A DNA stretch of 34,026 nt. Origin: CAZCCV01 sp964497515. Lineage in GTDB: Bacteria; Armatimonadota; UBA5829; DTLH01. The DNA is taken from positions 1 through 34,026 of the forward strand of contig CAZCCV010000028.1 of NCBI GenBank assembly GCA_964497515.1. The letters are read 5' to 3'. Below, piece after piece: positions 1-8,944 of the stretch. Position 1 is the stretch's first letter; each line of letters starts with the position of its first letter. Both the position numbers and the translations under genes were made by a program. Below the pieces are notes generated by a model, which saw only the letters and a list, made by a program, of their open reading frames with translations, searched no databases and had not been told where the DNA came from.

Positions 1-69
1 GTATTCCAATCTTTTTTCAGCCTCCCCTTTTTCCGTAACTTTGACACGCACCCCTGTCCTTCTGTCAGG

Positions 70-98
70 TTGACAAGGTACAACGACTGTAGCATAAT
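70..98 (+). promoter_or_regulatory. sigma70-type promoter
   Basis: A perfect -35 box TTGACA (70-75) is followed after exactly 17 bp by CATAAT (93-98), five of six matches to the -10 consensus. Transcription would begin near position 105, just ahead of the small exported protein. The boxes are read directly; activity is inferred. Confidence 0.7.
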
Positions 99-172
99 AC
101 AGCTGCTTGTTGTGTCAGAGAACTGGCTCGCAAGCTAATCTGGATACGGAACACACTCGTTTGAGATTAGTA

Positions 173-523
173 TTGTCGCACAATCGAAGATTGATGGCAG
201 CGGTTTTGGTGATGGCGCTCTTCATTGTTGGGAGTGCATCCTGCTTTGCCACTGTTGCAGAGCGGCCATCTGCAGCAGCCATTTCGCGACAATTGGATTC
301 CCCGGATTCATCTCACGGAATGACATCACAAAACCAGGATGTCCCCACAGCTTTCATTAACGGAAGATGTATTACTGCGCCGTCATCGAGTGGAACAGAT
401 TGGGCACTTAATCTGAATGCCATAGATTCGACTCTGCCCGATCAGGCGCATTTTTCGTTCCAACTTCTACGCACCGGGATGGATTACAATCCCGTTCGCA
501 TAACCCCAGTACAAAGACTGTGA
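173..523 (+). CDS. small exported protein of unknown function
   Basis: I do not recognise this protein. The open frame runs from a TTG at 107 to a stop ending at 523. I chose the in-frame TTG at 173 because it gives a classic signal peptide: an Arg-Arg n-region, then a hydrophobic core (MAAVLVMALFIVG) and a small-residue cleavage region, leaving a mature part of about 90 residues. TTG 107, TTG 161 and ATG 194 are alternatives, and none has a convincing ribosome binding site; TTG 107 would be almost leaderless relative to the promoter at 70-98. The mature part contains one Cys (FINGRCIT), no repeats and no familiar motif. It stands alone, 180 bp before secDF. The good promoter and plausible signal peptide argue that it is real, but the coding assignment is tentative. 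Confidence 0.4.
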   Translation: MSHNRRLMAAVLVMALFIVGSASCFATVAERPSAAAISRQLDSPDSSHGMTSQNQDVPTAFINGRCITAPSSSGTDWALNLNAIDSTLPDQAHFSFQLLRTGMDYNPVRITPVQRL

Positions 524-703
524 TTGGCAGCCGATAGCCGCTCGCGTGTGCAAATTGTGAGCAATCGGCCAGATGAAACCCGAACAAGGTCTTAATCTCG
601 CCTCATTCAACCAGCAATCAAACTCAACCTGCACAAAGGTATATGCTCACAGCGAGTCTGGCATTATAGTAGCTTCCAGTCCACCATCTGTTTGGAGGTC
701 AGA

Positions 704-3472
704 GTGTCAAAGTATAATCGTATTCTAGTATTCATTCTAATTCTTATCGCGGGTGCCATTTGGATTGTCGCCGGAGGTAAGAAGGTCATCGCCCCAGGAA
801 ATTGGGAAGTCCGAAAGGGCTTGGACGTCGCGGGTGGTATACGTGTTGTTCTTGAAGTAGAGGGCAAAGACAAAGCCAAGATCGCCGAAGATCCCGGTAA
901 GATGGCTGCTGTCATAGAGGTCATCCGAAACCGCGTGAAGGGAATGGCTGGCGTAGCCGACCCGCACGTGCGTCTGCAGGGAAAAGACCGAATTATCGTC
1001 GAGCTTCCGGGTATTTCGAACCGCGAGCAGGCTCTCGAAGACATCAAATCGACAGCTAGACTCGAGTTCTTCTATATGCCCGATCTTAAGACGGAGAACA
1101 ACCCGGGCGCCAAGTGGGAGATTCTGAAGTCTGATACCGATCCCAACACCGGCGAAGAGACCTATTCGTTCAGAAACACTCAAACGCAAGAGATCATTAA
1201 GGGAGACACACCGGAAGGTCGCGAGGAGATAATGCTGAAGGTAGTAAATGCCTACGACCCGGTGAAGAACCCCGACGGTCAGCAGCCACTTCTCACGGGA
1301 GACGACATCAAAGCTAACGCCAAATCGGCATTCAGCAGCTCTTATGAGCGAAGGCCGGTTATACACGTTGAGTTCAACGATAAAGGCGCTAGAATTTTCA
1401 GTGAGTTTACCAGAAAGCACGTTGGAGATATTGTAGGTATCTTCCTTGGCGGACGTATCCTTACTGCTCCCGTCATCAACGAAGCAATTCCGAGCGGCAG
1501 TGCTGAGATCTCAGGGTTCCGCAGTTTGAGAGATGCCACTAACAAGGCAGACTTCCTAAACGCTGGTGCCCTTCCGGTATCGCTCAAGCAGGTAGCCATC
1601 GACAGTGTCGAAGCTACAGTCGGAAAAGAGACAGTGAACCAGTCGCTGATGGCCGGAATCCTTGGTCTGATTCTTATCGCCGTCTTTATGCTGATTTACT
1701 ACAAACTGCCGGGTTTGCTTGCGGACATCGCTCTTGCCATTTACGCGCTACTGACCTTTGCTGCGTTTAAGGTTATTGGCGTTACCATGAGCCTGCCGAG
1801 TATGGCAGCGTTCATTCTCTCAATCGGTATGGCGGTAGACGCCAACATCCTGATATTCGAACGGCTTAAAGAAGAGCTGTCGAGTGGCAAAACGCTCCAC
1901 GCTGCAATCGACGCAGGGTTTAGCAGAGCCTTCACGGCTATCTTCGACTCTAACGCTTGTACCGTAATCACTGCCGCTGTTCTGATGTGGCTGGGAACTG
2001 GCCCTGTCCAGAGCTTTGCCCTCACATTGATCATCGGTGTACTCATCAGTATGTTTACGGCGATCACCGTCACACGCACGATCCTTCACCTGGTAGTGAA
2101 CATTCCGTGGGTACGGAAGCCGTCGTGGTTTGGTCTGGGTAGATCCTGGTTCCACAATTGGCAGCCGAATATCGTTGCGAGAAGAAACTGGTTCTTTGGG
2201 ATAAGCGGACTCATCATTGTACCCGGACTCGTTTTCGTGGTCTTGAACTGGGTCACTCTGGGCACTCCGCTCAGACCTGGAATTGAGTTCAAGTCCGGAA
2301 CGTCTGTGCAGATGACTTTCCAGCGCACGACTTTGGAAATGAACTTCAAAGATCCGGTGACTGAGCCTCTGCTCCGCCGAGCACTTGCTGATAACGGTGT
2401 GAATGGCGAAGTAAAACTGACCGGTGAGCAGTCGGCAACGCTCGTTGTAGCACTCGGTTCAAAGGACAGCGACAAGATCAGAGAGCTGAAGGATTCCATC
2501 AGCAAGAACGTAGCGACCATCGTAGGCGATGTGAAGCAAACCTCTGCCGGACCTACCAGCCCGTTGGTAGCTGGTGAAATCGTCCGCACCCTGAAGGGGA
2601 TGGGAATAGACAGCACTGCTGAGATATCTGGAAAGGACACCACTTTCATCACGACTTCCCTGCCTCCGACTGCTGAAAAGCAGATCAATGCTTTGGAAAC
2701 CAAGCTGCAGGAGAAGTATGGTACAGCTAAGATATCCACGCAGGGAGTTGGCCCATCAGTCAGTAAAGAGCTGACTCAGAAGGCTGTTCTGGCTGTTCTG
2801 ATTGCGTCAATGCTGATCATTATCTACCTATCGTTCAGGTTCGCAAAGGGTGGGTTTGCTTCAGGAATGAAATATGGAACGAGCACGGTCATAGCGACAT
2901 TCCACGACGCAATCGCTATTGTAGGCGTCTTTGCTGTTCTCGGGTACTTCCTCAAATGGGAGGTTGATACTCTGTTTGTTACAGCGTTGTTGACTGTCAT
3001 CGGTTTCTCCACCCACGACACCATCGTTGTATTCGACAGGATCAGAGAAAACCTGCGACACGGAACGAAGGGTCAGTCATTTGCAGAGCTGTCTAACAGC
3101 AGTATTCTGCAGACATTCTCGAGATCCATTAATACATCGTTGACAGTCATCTTTCCTCTGGCTGCTCTTCTCATTCTTGGAGGCCGAACGCTTCATGAGT
3201 TCTACATTGCTATGCTGATCGGTATAGTTGTGGGAACTTACTCGTCAATCTTCAACGCCACTCCGATTCTCGTTATTTGGGAAGGGATTGCGTCGAGGAT
3301 GGCCGGCAACCAGAGAAAGAGAGACGACAAGCCTCTGGTTTCAAAGCCATTGGTCGACAAGCCTCTGGTTCAGGAGCCGGTGGAGAAGACTGCGTCATCC
3401 GAGGCCGATGCACGGCAGGATTCCGAGCGTGCAAAGCCCAAGCCGAAGAGGAAGCCGAAGCAGCGTTTCTAA
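704..3472 (+). CDS. secDF: protein translocase subunit SecDF (fused)
   Basis: This is the proton-driven accessory factor of the Sec translocon, in which SecD and SecF are joined in one 922-residue chain. The GTG at 704 is chosen because GGAGG (694-698) lies 5 nt upstream; the TTG at 692 would overlap that site. The SecD half has an N-terminal membrane segment, the GLDVAGG motif of the periplasmic P1 domain near residue 40, and the AVDANILIFERLKEE motif near residue 375. The SecF half begins near residue 525 (GIEFKSGTSVQMTF) and carries THDTIVVFDRIREN near residue 770. Its last 50 residues are a basic, Lys/Pro-rich cytoplasmic tail containing three KPLV units, encoded by a 30-bp repeat. No yajC is seen in the sequence available upstream. 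Function is known from the family and the call is secure. Confidence 0.97.
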   Translation: MSKYNRILVFILILIAGAIWIVAGGKKVIAPGNWEVRKGLDVAGGIRVVLEVEGKDKAKIAEDPGKMAAVIEVIRNRVKGMAGVADPHVRLQGKDRIIVELPGISNREQALEDIKSTARLEFFYMPDLKTENNPGAKWEILKSDTDPNTGEETYSFRNTQTQEIIKGDTPEGREEIMLKVVNAYDPVKNPDGQQPLLTGDDIKANAKSAFSSSYERRPVIHVEFNDKGARIFSEFTRKHVGDIVGIFLGGRILTAPVINEAIPSGSAEISGFRSLRDATNKADFLNAGALPVSLKQVAIDSVEATVGKETVNQSLMAGILGLILIAVFMLIYYKLPGLLADIALAIYALLTFAAFKVIGVTMSLPSMAAFILSIGMAVDANILIFERLKEELSSGKTLHAAIDAGFSRAFTAIFDSNACTVITAAVLMWLGTGPVQSFALTLIIGVLISMFTAITVTRTILHLVVNIPWVRKPSWFGLGRSWFHNWQPNIVARRNWFFGISGLIIVPGLVFVVLNWVTLGTPLRPGIEFKSGTSVQMTFQRTTLEMNFKDPVTEPLLRRALADNGVNGEVKLTGEQSATLVVALGSKDSDKIRELKDSISKNVATIVGDVKQTSAGPTSPLVAGEIVRTLKGMGIDSTAEISGKDTTFITTSLPPTAEKQINALETKLQEKYGTAKISTQGVGPSVSKELTQKAVLAVLIASMLIIIYLSFRFAKGGFASGMKYGTSTVIATFHDAIAIVGVFAVLGYFLKWEVDTLFVTALLTVIGFSTHDTIVVFDRIRENLRHGTKGQSFAELSNSSILQTFSRSINTSLTVIFPLAALLILGGRTLHEFYIAMLIGIVVGTYSSIFNATPILVIWEGIASRMAGNQRKRDDKPLVSKPLVDKPLVQEPVEKTASSEADARQDSERAKPKPKRKPKQRF
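3325..3370 (+). repeat. short tandem repeat in the secDF tail
   Basis: The 16-nt word CGACAAGCCTCTGGTT occurs at 3325-3340 and again at 3355-3370, a 30-bp period, with a diverged half-unit (AAGCCATTGGTC) between. It encodes (D/S)KPLV three times in the cytoplasmic tail of SecDF. Confidence 0.8.
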
Positions 3473-3493
3473 GCAGCACGGCTAAAACTGGAA

Positions 3494-3517
3494 ACCGCGG
3501 AGACTCCGTGGTATAAT
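3494..3517 (+). promoter_or_regulatory. extended -10 promoter with overlapping palindrome
   Basis: TGGTATAAT at 3509-3517 is a perfect extended -10 element (TGnTATAAT) without a clear -35 box. It overlaps a 19-bp palindrome at 3494-3512, ACCGCGGAG-A-CTCCGTGGT, with one mismatched pair. This could be an operator controlling recJ, or simply a hairpin after secDF. The sequence is seen; the role is inferred. Confidence 0.45.
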
Positions 3518-3520
3518 GAA

Positions 3521-3555
3521 CGAGAGCCTGTAGGCATCAAGCCCGCAGGCTCTCG
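3521..3555 (+). terminator. long hairpin between secDF and recJ
   Basis: CGAGAGCCTG (3521-3530) pairs perfectly with CAGGCTCTCG (3546-3555). The stem continues inward to GGC/GCC with one wobble and one mismatch, leaving a 5-nt loop. No U-run follows, so it may be a U-less terminator of secDF or a structure in the recJ leader. Confidence 0.45.
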
Positions 3556-3603
3556 TCGTAGATGCGTTGCACTTCTGTGCGCATCAATGGGACGGGTGAT
3601 AAT

Positions 3604-5322
3604 ATGGCTGAGGCCTTGTGGCTGATACCAGAGACAGATACAGCCCTGGTAGACAATCTGGCTCGGAGTCTGCAGCTCTCCGAAATAGTCGCGCGAATTT
3701 TGGTTCAGAGAGGAATAGTAACCGAAGAGGCTGCGCGCACATTCCTGTGGCCTTCACTCGACCAGCTTCACGACCCTTTCCTACTGCCCGATATGGAAGC
3801 CGGGGTGCAGCGAACTATGCGCGCCCTGGAATCTGGCGAGAAGATTCTGGTTCACGGCGACTACGATGTCGATGGAGTTACCAGCGCAGCACTCCTTATT
3901 CGCACACTTCAAAGGCTCGGTGCGGATGTTGTCTACCGCATTCCACACCGCAAACGCGATGGTTACGACATTAAGCCATACACCGCCGAAGAGGCCAAAG
4001 AAAACGGCGTTGGTCTCATTATCACCTCAGACTGTGGTGTTACGGCGTGCAAAACAATCGCTCGAGCAAACGAGTTAGGTGTCGATGTTGTAATAACTGA
4101 CCACCACGAGCAGGGGGAGGATCTTCCTGATGCCGTAGCAGTCATCAACCCTGTGCGAAAAGACTCCACTTACCCGTTTCGCGAGCTGGCGGGAGTGGGC
4201 GTGGCTCTGAAGTTCGCGCAGGCGCTGGTTCGCAGTCTCGGTTACGACGACATAAAGTTTGTCGATCGCTATTTGGATTTGGCTGCACTAGGGACAGTTG
4301 CCGACGTAATGCCGCTTCTTGGCGAGAATCGAGTTATCACTCGGTTCGGGTTGGAAGCGTTGGCAAGGAGCCAGAAGGTCGGAATCCAGGCAATGCTCGC
4401 GAAGCGAGGGCTCTCAGAGAGCAGGTTGACCACTCACAGCATAAGCTATGTTCTTGCACCACGAATCAATGCTGTGGGACGGCTCGATGATGCCACCATT
4501 GCGCTCGAATTGCTGCTGACTTCAGATCGTGCAGAGGCCGACGAATTGGTGGATGAACTGGAGCGTCGAAACACCGAGCGTCAGGCCGAGCAATTGCGGA
4601 TACTGCAGGAAGTTTATCAGATAATGGAGTCGCAGGATGTGGAATCAACACGTGCACTGGTGCTCTCTGGTGAAGGCTGGAACTCTGGGGTTGTTGGAAT
4701 CGTCGCGAGCAAAGTTGTGGAGCAGTACAGCAGACCCGCAATTCTCCTATCGGTAGATAAAGAGCGTGGCACTGCAGTGGGTTCGGCGCGAAGCATCGAA
4801 GCGTTCAACATCATTGAAGCACTAAGAGAGTGCGAGGAGTTGCTTGACACTGCTGGTGGTCACGCCTATGCTGCTGGATTATCGCTTAAGGCCGACAACA
4901 TTCCAGGGTTTACCGATCGGTTGAATCAAATAGCCACCGATTCCATTCTGCCCGAGGATCTTATTCCTCGCATCGAGGTAGATGCCGAGCTCGATCCCGA
5001 AGAAGCATCTTGGGAGCTTCTAAAGGACATTGGCAGGCTTGAACCGTTTGGTCAGGGGAACAAAGAGCCGCTTTTTGTGAGCCGAGGAGTAGAATTGGCG
5101 CAGGCTAGGGTATGTGGAAATACAGGCTTGCACCTGAAGCTCAAGTTCCGAGGCCGTTCCGGTGAGTGGATCGATGGAATTGGGTTCAATTTGGGGGCTG
5201 TCGAACCCACACTTTCCCTTGGCCAGGATGTCGATCTGTGTTATAATATTAGATCAAACAGCTATAACGGTCGCGATACAATACAGCTTACCGTAAAGGG
5301 CATCAGGGAAGACTGCGCCTGA
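3604..5322 (+). CDS. recJ: single-stranded-DNA-specific exonuclease RecJ
   Basis: RecJ is a 5'-3' single-strand DNA exonuclease of the DHH phosphoesterase superfamily that works in recombination and mismatch or base-excision repair. The ATG at 3604 is preceded by GGGTGAT and gives 572 residues, typical of the family; an upstream in-frame ATG at 3562 would add an unlikely 14 residues. Metal-binding motifs are present in order: HGDYDVDGVTSAALL near residue 84, SDCGVT near 142, TDHHEQ near 165, and ALGTVADVMPL near 230. The DHHA1 domain carries GGHAYAAGLS near residue 418, and a C-terminal OB-like domain follows. The gene may have its own extended -10 promoter at 3509-3517. It ends 46 bp before the rel start. 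Confidence 0.96.
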   Translation: MAEALWLIPETDTALVDNLARSLQLSEIVARILVQRGIVTEEAARTFLWPSLDQLHDPFLLPDMEAGVQRTMRALESGEKILVHGDYDVDGVTSAALLIRTLQRLGADVVYRIPHRKRDGYDIKPYTAEEAKENGVGLIITSDCGVTACKTIARANELGVDVVITDHHEQGEDLPDAVAVINPVRKDSTYPFRELAGVGVALKFAQALVRSLGYDDIKFVDRYLDLAALGTVADVMPLLGENRVITRFGLEALARSQKVGIQAMLAKRGLSESRLTTHSISYVLAPRINAVGRLDDATIALELLLTSDRAEADELVDELERRNTERQAEQLRILQEVYQIMESQDVESTRALVLSGEGWNSGVVGIVASKVVEQYSRPAILLSVDKERGTAVGSARSIEAFNIIEALRECEELLDTAGGHAYAAGLSLKADNIPGFTDRLNQIATDSILPEDLIPRIEVDAELDPEEASWELLKDIGRLEPFGQGNKEPLFVSRGVELAQARVCGNTGLHLKLKFRGRSGEWIDGIGFNLGAVEPTLSLGQDVDLCYNIRSNSYNGRDTIQLTVKGIREDCA

Positions 5323-5368
5323 TAGAATACCTTTGGTAGTTTGTAGAGAAGTGCTAACAAGTGAGCGC

Positions 5369-7579
5369 ATGACCACTATCGATGAGATAATAGAGCGGGT
5401 TAAGGAATACAATCCTGCTGCAGACTTCGATCTGATCGAGCGGGCGTATCACTTCGCAGTACGCGTGCACAAAGAACAAAAACGCCTCTCGGGCGAGCCC
5501 TATCTCGTACACCTCGTAGAGACTGCACGCGTTCTGGCCGACCTCGAAATGGATTCTGCCAGTATTGCAGCCGGGCTACTCCACGATGCAGCAGAGGATC
5601 AGAACGTCAAAATCGAAGATATTGAACGGGAGTTCAGTTCTGAGATTGCTCGACTCGTCGATGGTGTCACCAAGCTAAAAGCAGTAGATTTTGATTTCCC
5701 GCAGGAGCCAGCGGAGAAAACGGACGCTGGCAAGAAGAAACATACGGAGTCTCGTCGAAGTGCCGAGAATCTGAGAAAAATTCTTATGGCGATGGCGAAA
5801 GACCTGCGGGTGATGGTCATCAAGCTCGCTGACCGACTCCACAATATGAAGACACTCTGCTATCTTTCCCCCGGACGTCAGCAACGAGTAGCGCTTGAGA
5901 CACTTCAAATATATGCGCCACTGGCTCACCGTCTCGGGATTTGGAAGATCAAATGGGAACTCGAAGATCTGGCGTTTAAGTATACCCAGCCCGAAGAGTA
6001 CGATCTGATGACGGAAAAGGTCGCCCGAACCCGTGAAGAGCGGGAAGCCGACCTGAACGAAGCTGTAGAGGTACTCAAGCAGAGGCTCGAACTAGAAGGC
6101 GTTGAAGCGAAGATCACCGCTCGACCTAAACACCTTTACAGCATTTACAATAAAATGCTTCGGGAGGGTGTTGATTTCAGCGAAATATACGACCTATCGG
6201 CGCTGCGCGTAATCGTCAACACTGTTGCGGACTGTTATCACGCACTCGGCGTGGTTCACGATCAATGGATGCCCATCCCCGACAAGTTCGGCGACTATAT
6301 CGCTTTGTCTAAATCGAATATGTATCAGTCGCTGCATACAAAGGTCATTGGTCCGCGGGGAGAGCCAGTAGAGATTCAGATCCGCACTTGGGAGATGCAT
6401 CGCACGGCAGAGTTCGGCATTGCCGCGCATTGGCGATATAAAGAACAGAAAGAGACTGCCGACGAGTTTGAGCGCAAGATGACGTGGCTGCGCCAGCAGC
6501 TATTCGACTGGCAGGCGGACGTGAAAGACTCTAACGAGTTTATGCGCTCTGTAATTGAGGATCTTTTCACCGATCAGGTGTTTGTGTTCACTCCAAGAGG
6601 CGATGTCATCGATATGCCTGCAGGTGCGACTCCGGTTGACTTCGCGTATCGGATTCACAGTGACGTCGGAAACCGGTGTGTTGGAGCCAAAGTCAACGGA
6701 AAAATCGTTCAGTTAACCCATAAGCTAAACAACGGGGATATAGTCGAAATTATTACCCGTTCCAACAGTCAGCCGAGCCTCGATTGGCTTTCATTTGTGA
6801 AGACCAGCAACGCCCGAAACCGCATAAAGCGCTATTTTAGAGAGATCCATCTGGCAGACAGCATCACGCGGGGGAAAGAATCGCTCGAGCGAGAAGTCGA
6901 ACGCTTGGGGCAGGATCATCAGAAACTTTTGCAGACTGACGGGCTTATGAAGGTCGCCAAGAGCCTGAATCTTGTGAGCGTGGATGATCTCTATGCTGCT
7001 GTAGGGCTTGGACACGTGGCCTCAGGTGTAGTCATCAATCGGCTAAGAACTGATGAACAGCCGCAGGAAGGGTTGGTAATCACCCCCAAGACACAGGTGG
7101 AAGGTCGTCCTGCAGTTGTACTCGATGGAGGAATCGACCAGGTTGCCATCACGCGAGCGAAGTGCTGTGCGCCAGTGCCGGGAGATGCTGTTATTGGTTA
7201 CGTCAGCCGAGGAAAAGGTATGATCATCCATCGTGCTGATTGCCCGAATGCCATTGCGTATCAGCAACAGGAGCCCGATAGGGTAGTGCAGGTGCAATGG
7301 GGCGAGGGCGACGGAAACCGTTACCAGGCCGACCTTCGAATAGAAGCGCTCGACAGGGTGGGGCTCTTAAACGATGTTTCCGCCATATTCTCCGCTACCA
7401 ACACCAATATAGCGTCGGCAAAGTTCAAATTGCGTTCTGGCAAAAAGGCAGTCATTGAAGTCTCGATTGACGTTCGAGACGTGGCGAATCTTAACCAGCT
7501 AATCAATGCGCTTGGGCGATTGTCCGATATTCTCAGGATCGAAAGAGTTGCTGCGCACACCTCCGGGAGGATCAAGTAG
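5369..7579 (+). CDS. rel: (p)ppGpp synthetase/hydrolase, Rel/SpoT family
   Basis: This long RSH enzyme makes and degrades the alarmone (p)ppGpp. The ATG at 5369 gives 736 residues; upstream TTG and GTG codons at 5333 and 5351 are less likely because the HD domain begins a normal distance after 5369. Domains in order are: HD hydrolase (LLHDAAED near residue 70, KLADRLHNM near 155, both intact), synthetase (YQSLHTKVIG near 315), TGS (FVFTPRGDVIDMPAGATPVDFA near 405, split here by position only), a Cys-rich segment (RAKCCAPVPGD near 596), and C-terminal ACT. A short charged insertion rich in Lys/Glu follows TKLKAVDF in the HD domain. The tetrad just before DYIA, usually RxKD in bifunctional Rel and ExDD in RelA, reads KFGD (306-309). 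The gene ends 1 bp before dtd. Confidence 0.95.
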   Translation: MTTIDEIIERVKEYNPAADFDLIERAYHFAVRVHKEQKRLSGEPYLVHLVETARVLADLEMDSASIAAGLLHDAAEDQNVKIEDIEREFSSEIARLVDGVTKLKAVDFDFPQEPAEKTDAGKKKHTESRRSAENLRKILMAMAKDLRVMVIKLADRLHNMKTLCYLSPGRQQRVALETLQIYAPLAHRLGIWKIKWELEDLAFKYTQPEEYDLMTEKVARTREEREADLNEAVEVLKQRLELEGVEAKITARPKHLYSIYNKMLREGVDFSEIYDLSALRVIVNTVADCYHALGVVHDQWMPIPDKFGDYIALSKSNMYQSLHTKVIGPRGEPVEIQIRTWEMHRTAEFGIAAHWRYKEQKETADEFERKMTWLRQQLFDWQADVKDSNEFMRSVIEDLFTDQVFVFTPRGDVIDMPAGATPVDFAYRIHSDVGNRCVGAKVNGKIVQLTHKLNNGDIVEIITRSNSQPSLDWLSFVKTSNARNRIKRYFREIHLADSITRGKESLEREVERLGQDHQKLLQTDGLMKVAKSLNLVSVDDLYAAVGLGHVASGVVINRLRTDEQPQEGLVITPKTQVEGRPAVVLDGGIDQVAITRAKCCAPVPGDAVIGYVSRGKGMIIHRADCPNAIAYQQQEPDRVVQVQWGEGDGNRYQADLRIEALDRVGLLNDVSAIFSATNTNIASAKFKLRSGKKAVIEVSIDVRDVANLNQLINALGRLSDILRIERVAAHTSGRIK

Positions 7580-7580
7580 G

Positions 7581-8027
7581 ATGAGGGCTATCCTTCAGAG
7601 GGTGAAGGGTGCCTCGGTTACAGTCGATGGGGAAGTAATTTCGCAGATTGGCCAAGGTCTGGCTATCCTCCTCGGAGTCGGAAAGGGCGATACGGCTGCT
7701 ATTGCTGCAAAGATGGCAGACAAGGCTGCCCGACTCCGGATATTTGGCGACGAAGACGGTAAGATGAACCTTTCTGTTCTCGATATCGGCGGCCAGGCGC
7801 TTGTAGTGTCGCAGTTCACCCTGTATGCAGACACAAAAAGGGGCAGAAGGCCGGGGTTTGATTCGGCTGCGCCTCCCGATATAGCTAACGAACTCTACGA
7901 GCAATTTGTTGAGGAGATGAAGGCGCTCGGTGTGCCGGTTGCAACTGGCAGATTCCAGTCGCATATGCTCTTCAACATCCAAAACGATGGCCCAGTGACA
8001 ATAACGCTGGACAGCAGCGAGTTTTAA
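7581..8027 (+). CDS. dtd: D-aminoacyl-tRNA deacylase
   Basis: DTD hydrolyses D-amino acids (and glycine) mischarged onto tRNA, which keeps D-residues out of proteins. The 148-residue length and N-terminus MRAILQRVKGASVTVDG are typical. Both catalytic signatures are present: SQFTLYADTKRGRRPGF in the middle and NDGPVTITLDS near the C-terminus. The ATG at 7581 lies 1 bp after the rel stop and 10 nt after GGGAGG at 7565-7570, which sits inside the end of rel, so translation is probably coupled. Rel followed by dtd is a common bacterial gene order. The call is secure. Confidence 0.96.
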   Translation: MRAILQRVKGASVTVDGEVISQIGQGLAILLGVGKGDTAAIAAKMADKAARLRIFGDEDGKMNLSVLDIGGQALVVSQFTLYADTKRGRRPGFDSAAPPDIANELYEQFVEEMKALGVPVATGRFQSHMLFNIQNDGPVTITLDSSEF

Positions 8028-8065
8028 TCCAGCACTGCAGATGCTATTGGAGAGTCGGTAGACCG

Positions 8066-8944
8066 ATGGCTGGTATTGAAGACAGCAACTATCAAAACAC
8101 GGAGCGAGAAGAGAAGCATTTCGAAGAGCGCATGCGGCAAGACCCAAAGGTCAGGCCGGAGAAAAAGCGTGTGCCGAATGCCTTCGAGCGCGCACAGATA
8201 GGCGATTGGCTGTGCGACGAAGGTCGCGTTGAAGACGCTGTCATACACTACCGCAAGGCCGTCAGTATGGAGAGCAAGAACGCTCATCTACGGGAGCGGC
8301 TAGGTGATGCCTACTCTTATTCCGACGAGTCCGTTAAGGCCGTGGCCGAGTACAGGCGTGCGCTGAAGCTGAGTCCCCGAAGAGCAGAACCCCACTTCGG
8401 ATTAGCAGAGATATACCGTCGTCACGGCAAACTACACGCCGCCATGAATGAATACAGAAAAGCTGTAAAATACAATCCTCTAAACCCCTTCTACCGTTAC
8501 AAGCTCGGCGATGCTCTGGCGCATATGGAGCTTCTGGACGAGGCTATTGTCCACATGGAGATTGCTGTTCAGGTGACGGAGACCGATGGGTTTTACCACT
8601 TTGTCTTAGGTGATCTTTACGCACTGGCGGGCAGGCTGGGTGATGCAGTTGTTGAGATGCAGCAGGCTACAATCTTTGCTCCGCACGATGCGTACTACAA
8701 TCTGAGGCTGGGGATGATCTATATACGTGCGGGATTCGCCGACGATGGCATTACCGCATTGGAAAGAGCAGTTAAACTGAAGCCAGACGATGCCGCGTAC
8801 CGTGCAATTCTGGCGGATGCCTATGCCAGCCAGGGAAAGACCAAAGAAGCTCTAATCCATTATGTGCGAGCCAGAAGGATGGATGACTACGATTCTATCA
8901 CCCTCGACAAGCTCCGCAGGCAGGGGCAAGGTTGTCGCAGATGA
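8066..8944 (+). CDS. tetratricopeptide-repeat protein
   Basis: The protein has 292 residues. After a charged N-terminal segment of about 40 residues it is almost entirely TPR, about seven units in register, with recognisable helices such as DAVIHYRKAVSMES, KAVAEYRRALKLSP, AAMNEYRKAVKYNP and GITALERAVKLKPDD. TPR solenoids mediate protein-protein contacts, so the protein is probably a cytoplasmic scaffold or chaperone-like factor. No signal peptide or catalytic domain is visible and no specific partner can be named. It sits 38 bp after dtd, and its stop overlaps the next start (ATGA), which implies translational coupling with the metallo-hydrolase downstream. Confidence 0.88.
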   Translation: MAGIEDSNYQNTEREEKHFEERMRQDPKVRPEKKRVPNAFERAQIGDWLCDEGRVEDAVIHYRKAVSMESKNAHLRERLGDAYSYSDESVKAVAEYRRALKLSPRRAEPHFGLAEIYRRHGKLHAAMNEYRKAVKYNPLNPFYRYKLGDALAHMELLDEAIVHMEIAVQVTETDGFYHFVLGDLYALAGRLGDAVVEMQQATIFAPHDAYYNLRLGMIYIRAGFADDGITALERAVKLKPDDAAYRAILADAYASQGKTKEALIHYVRARRMDDYDSITLDKLRRQGQGCRR

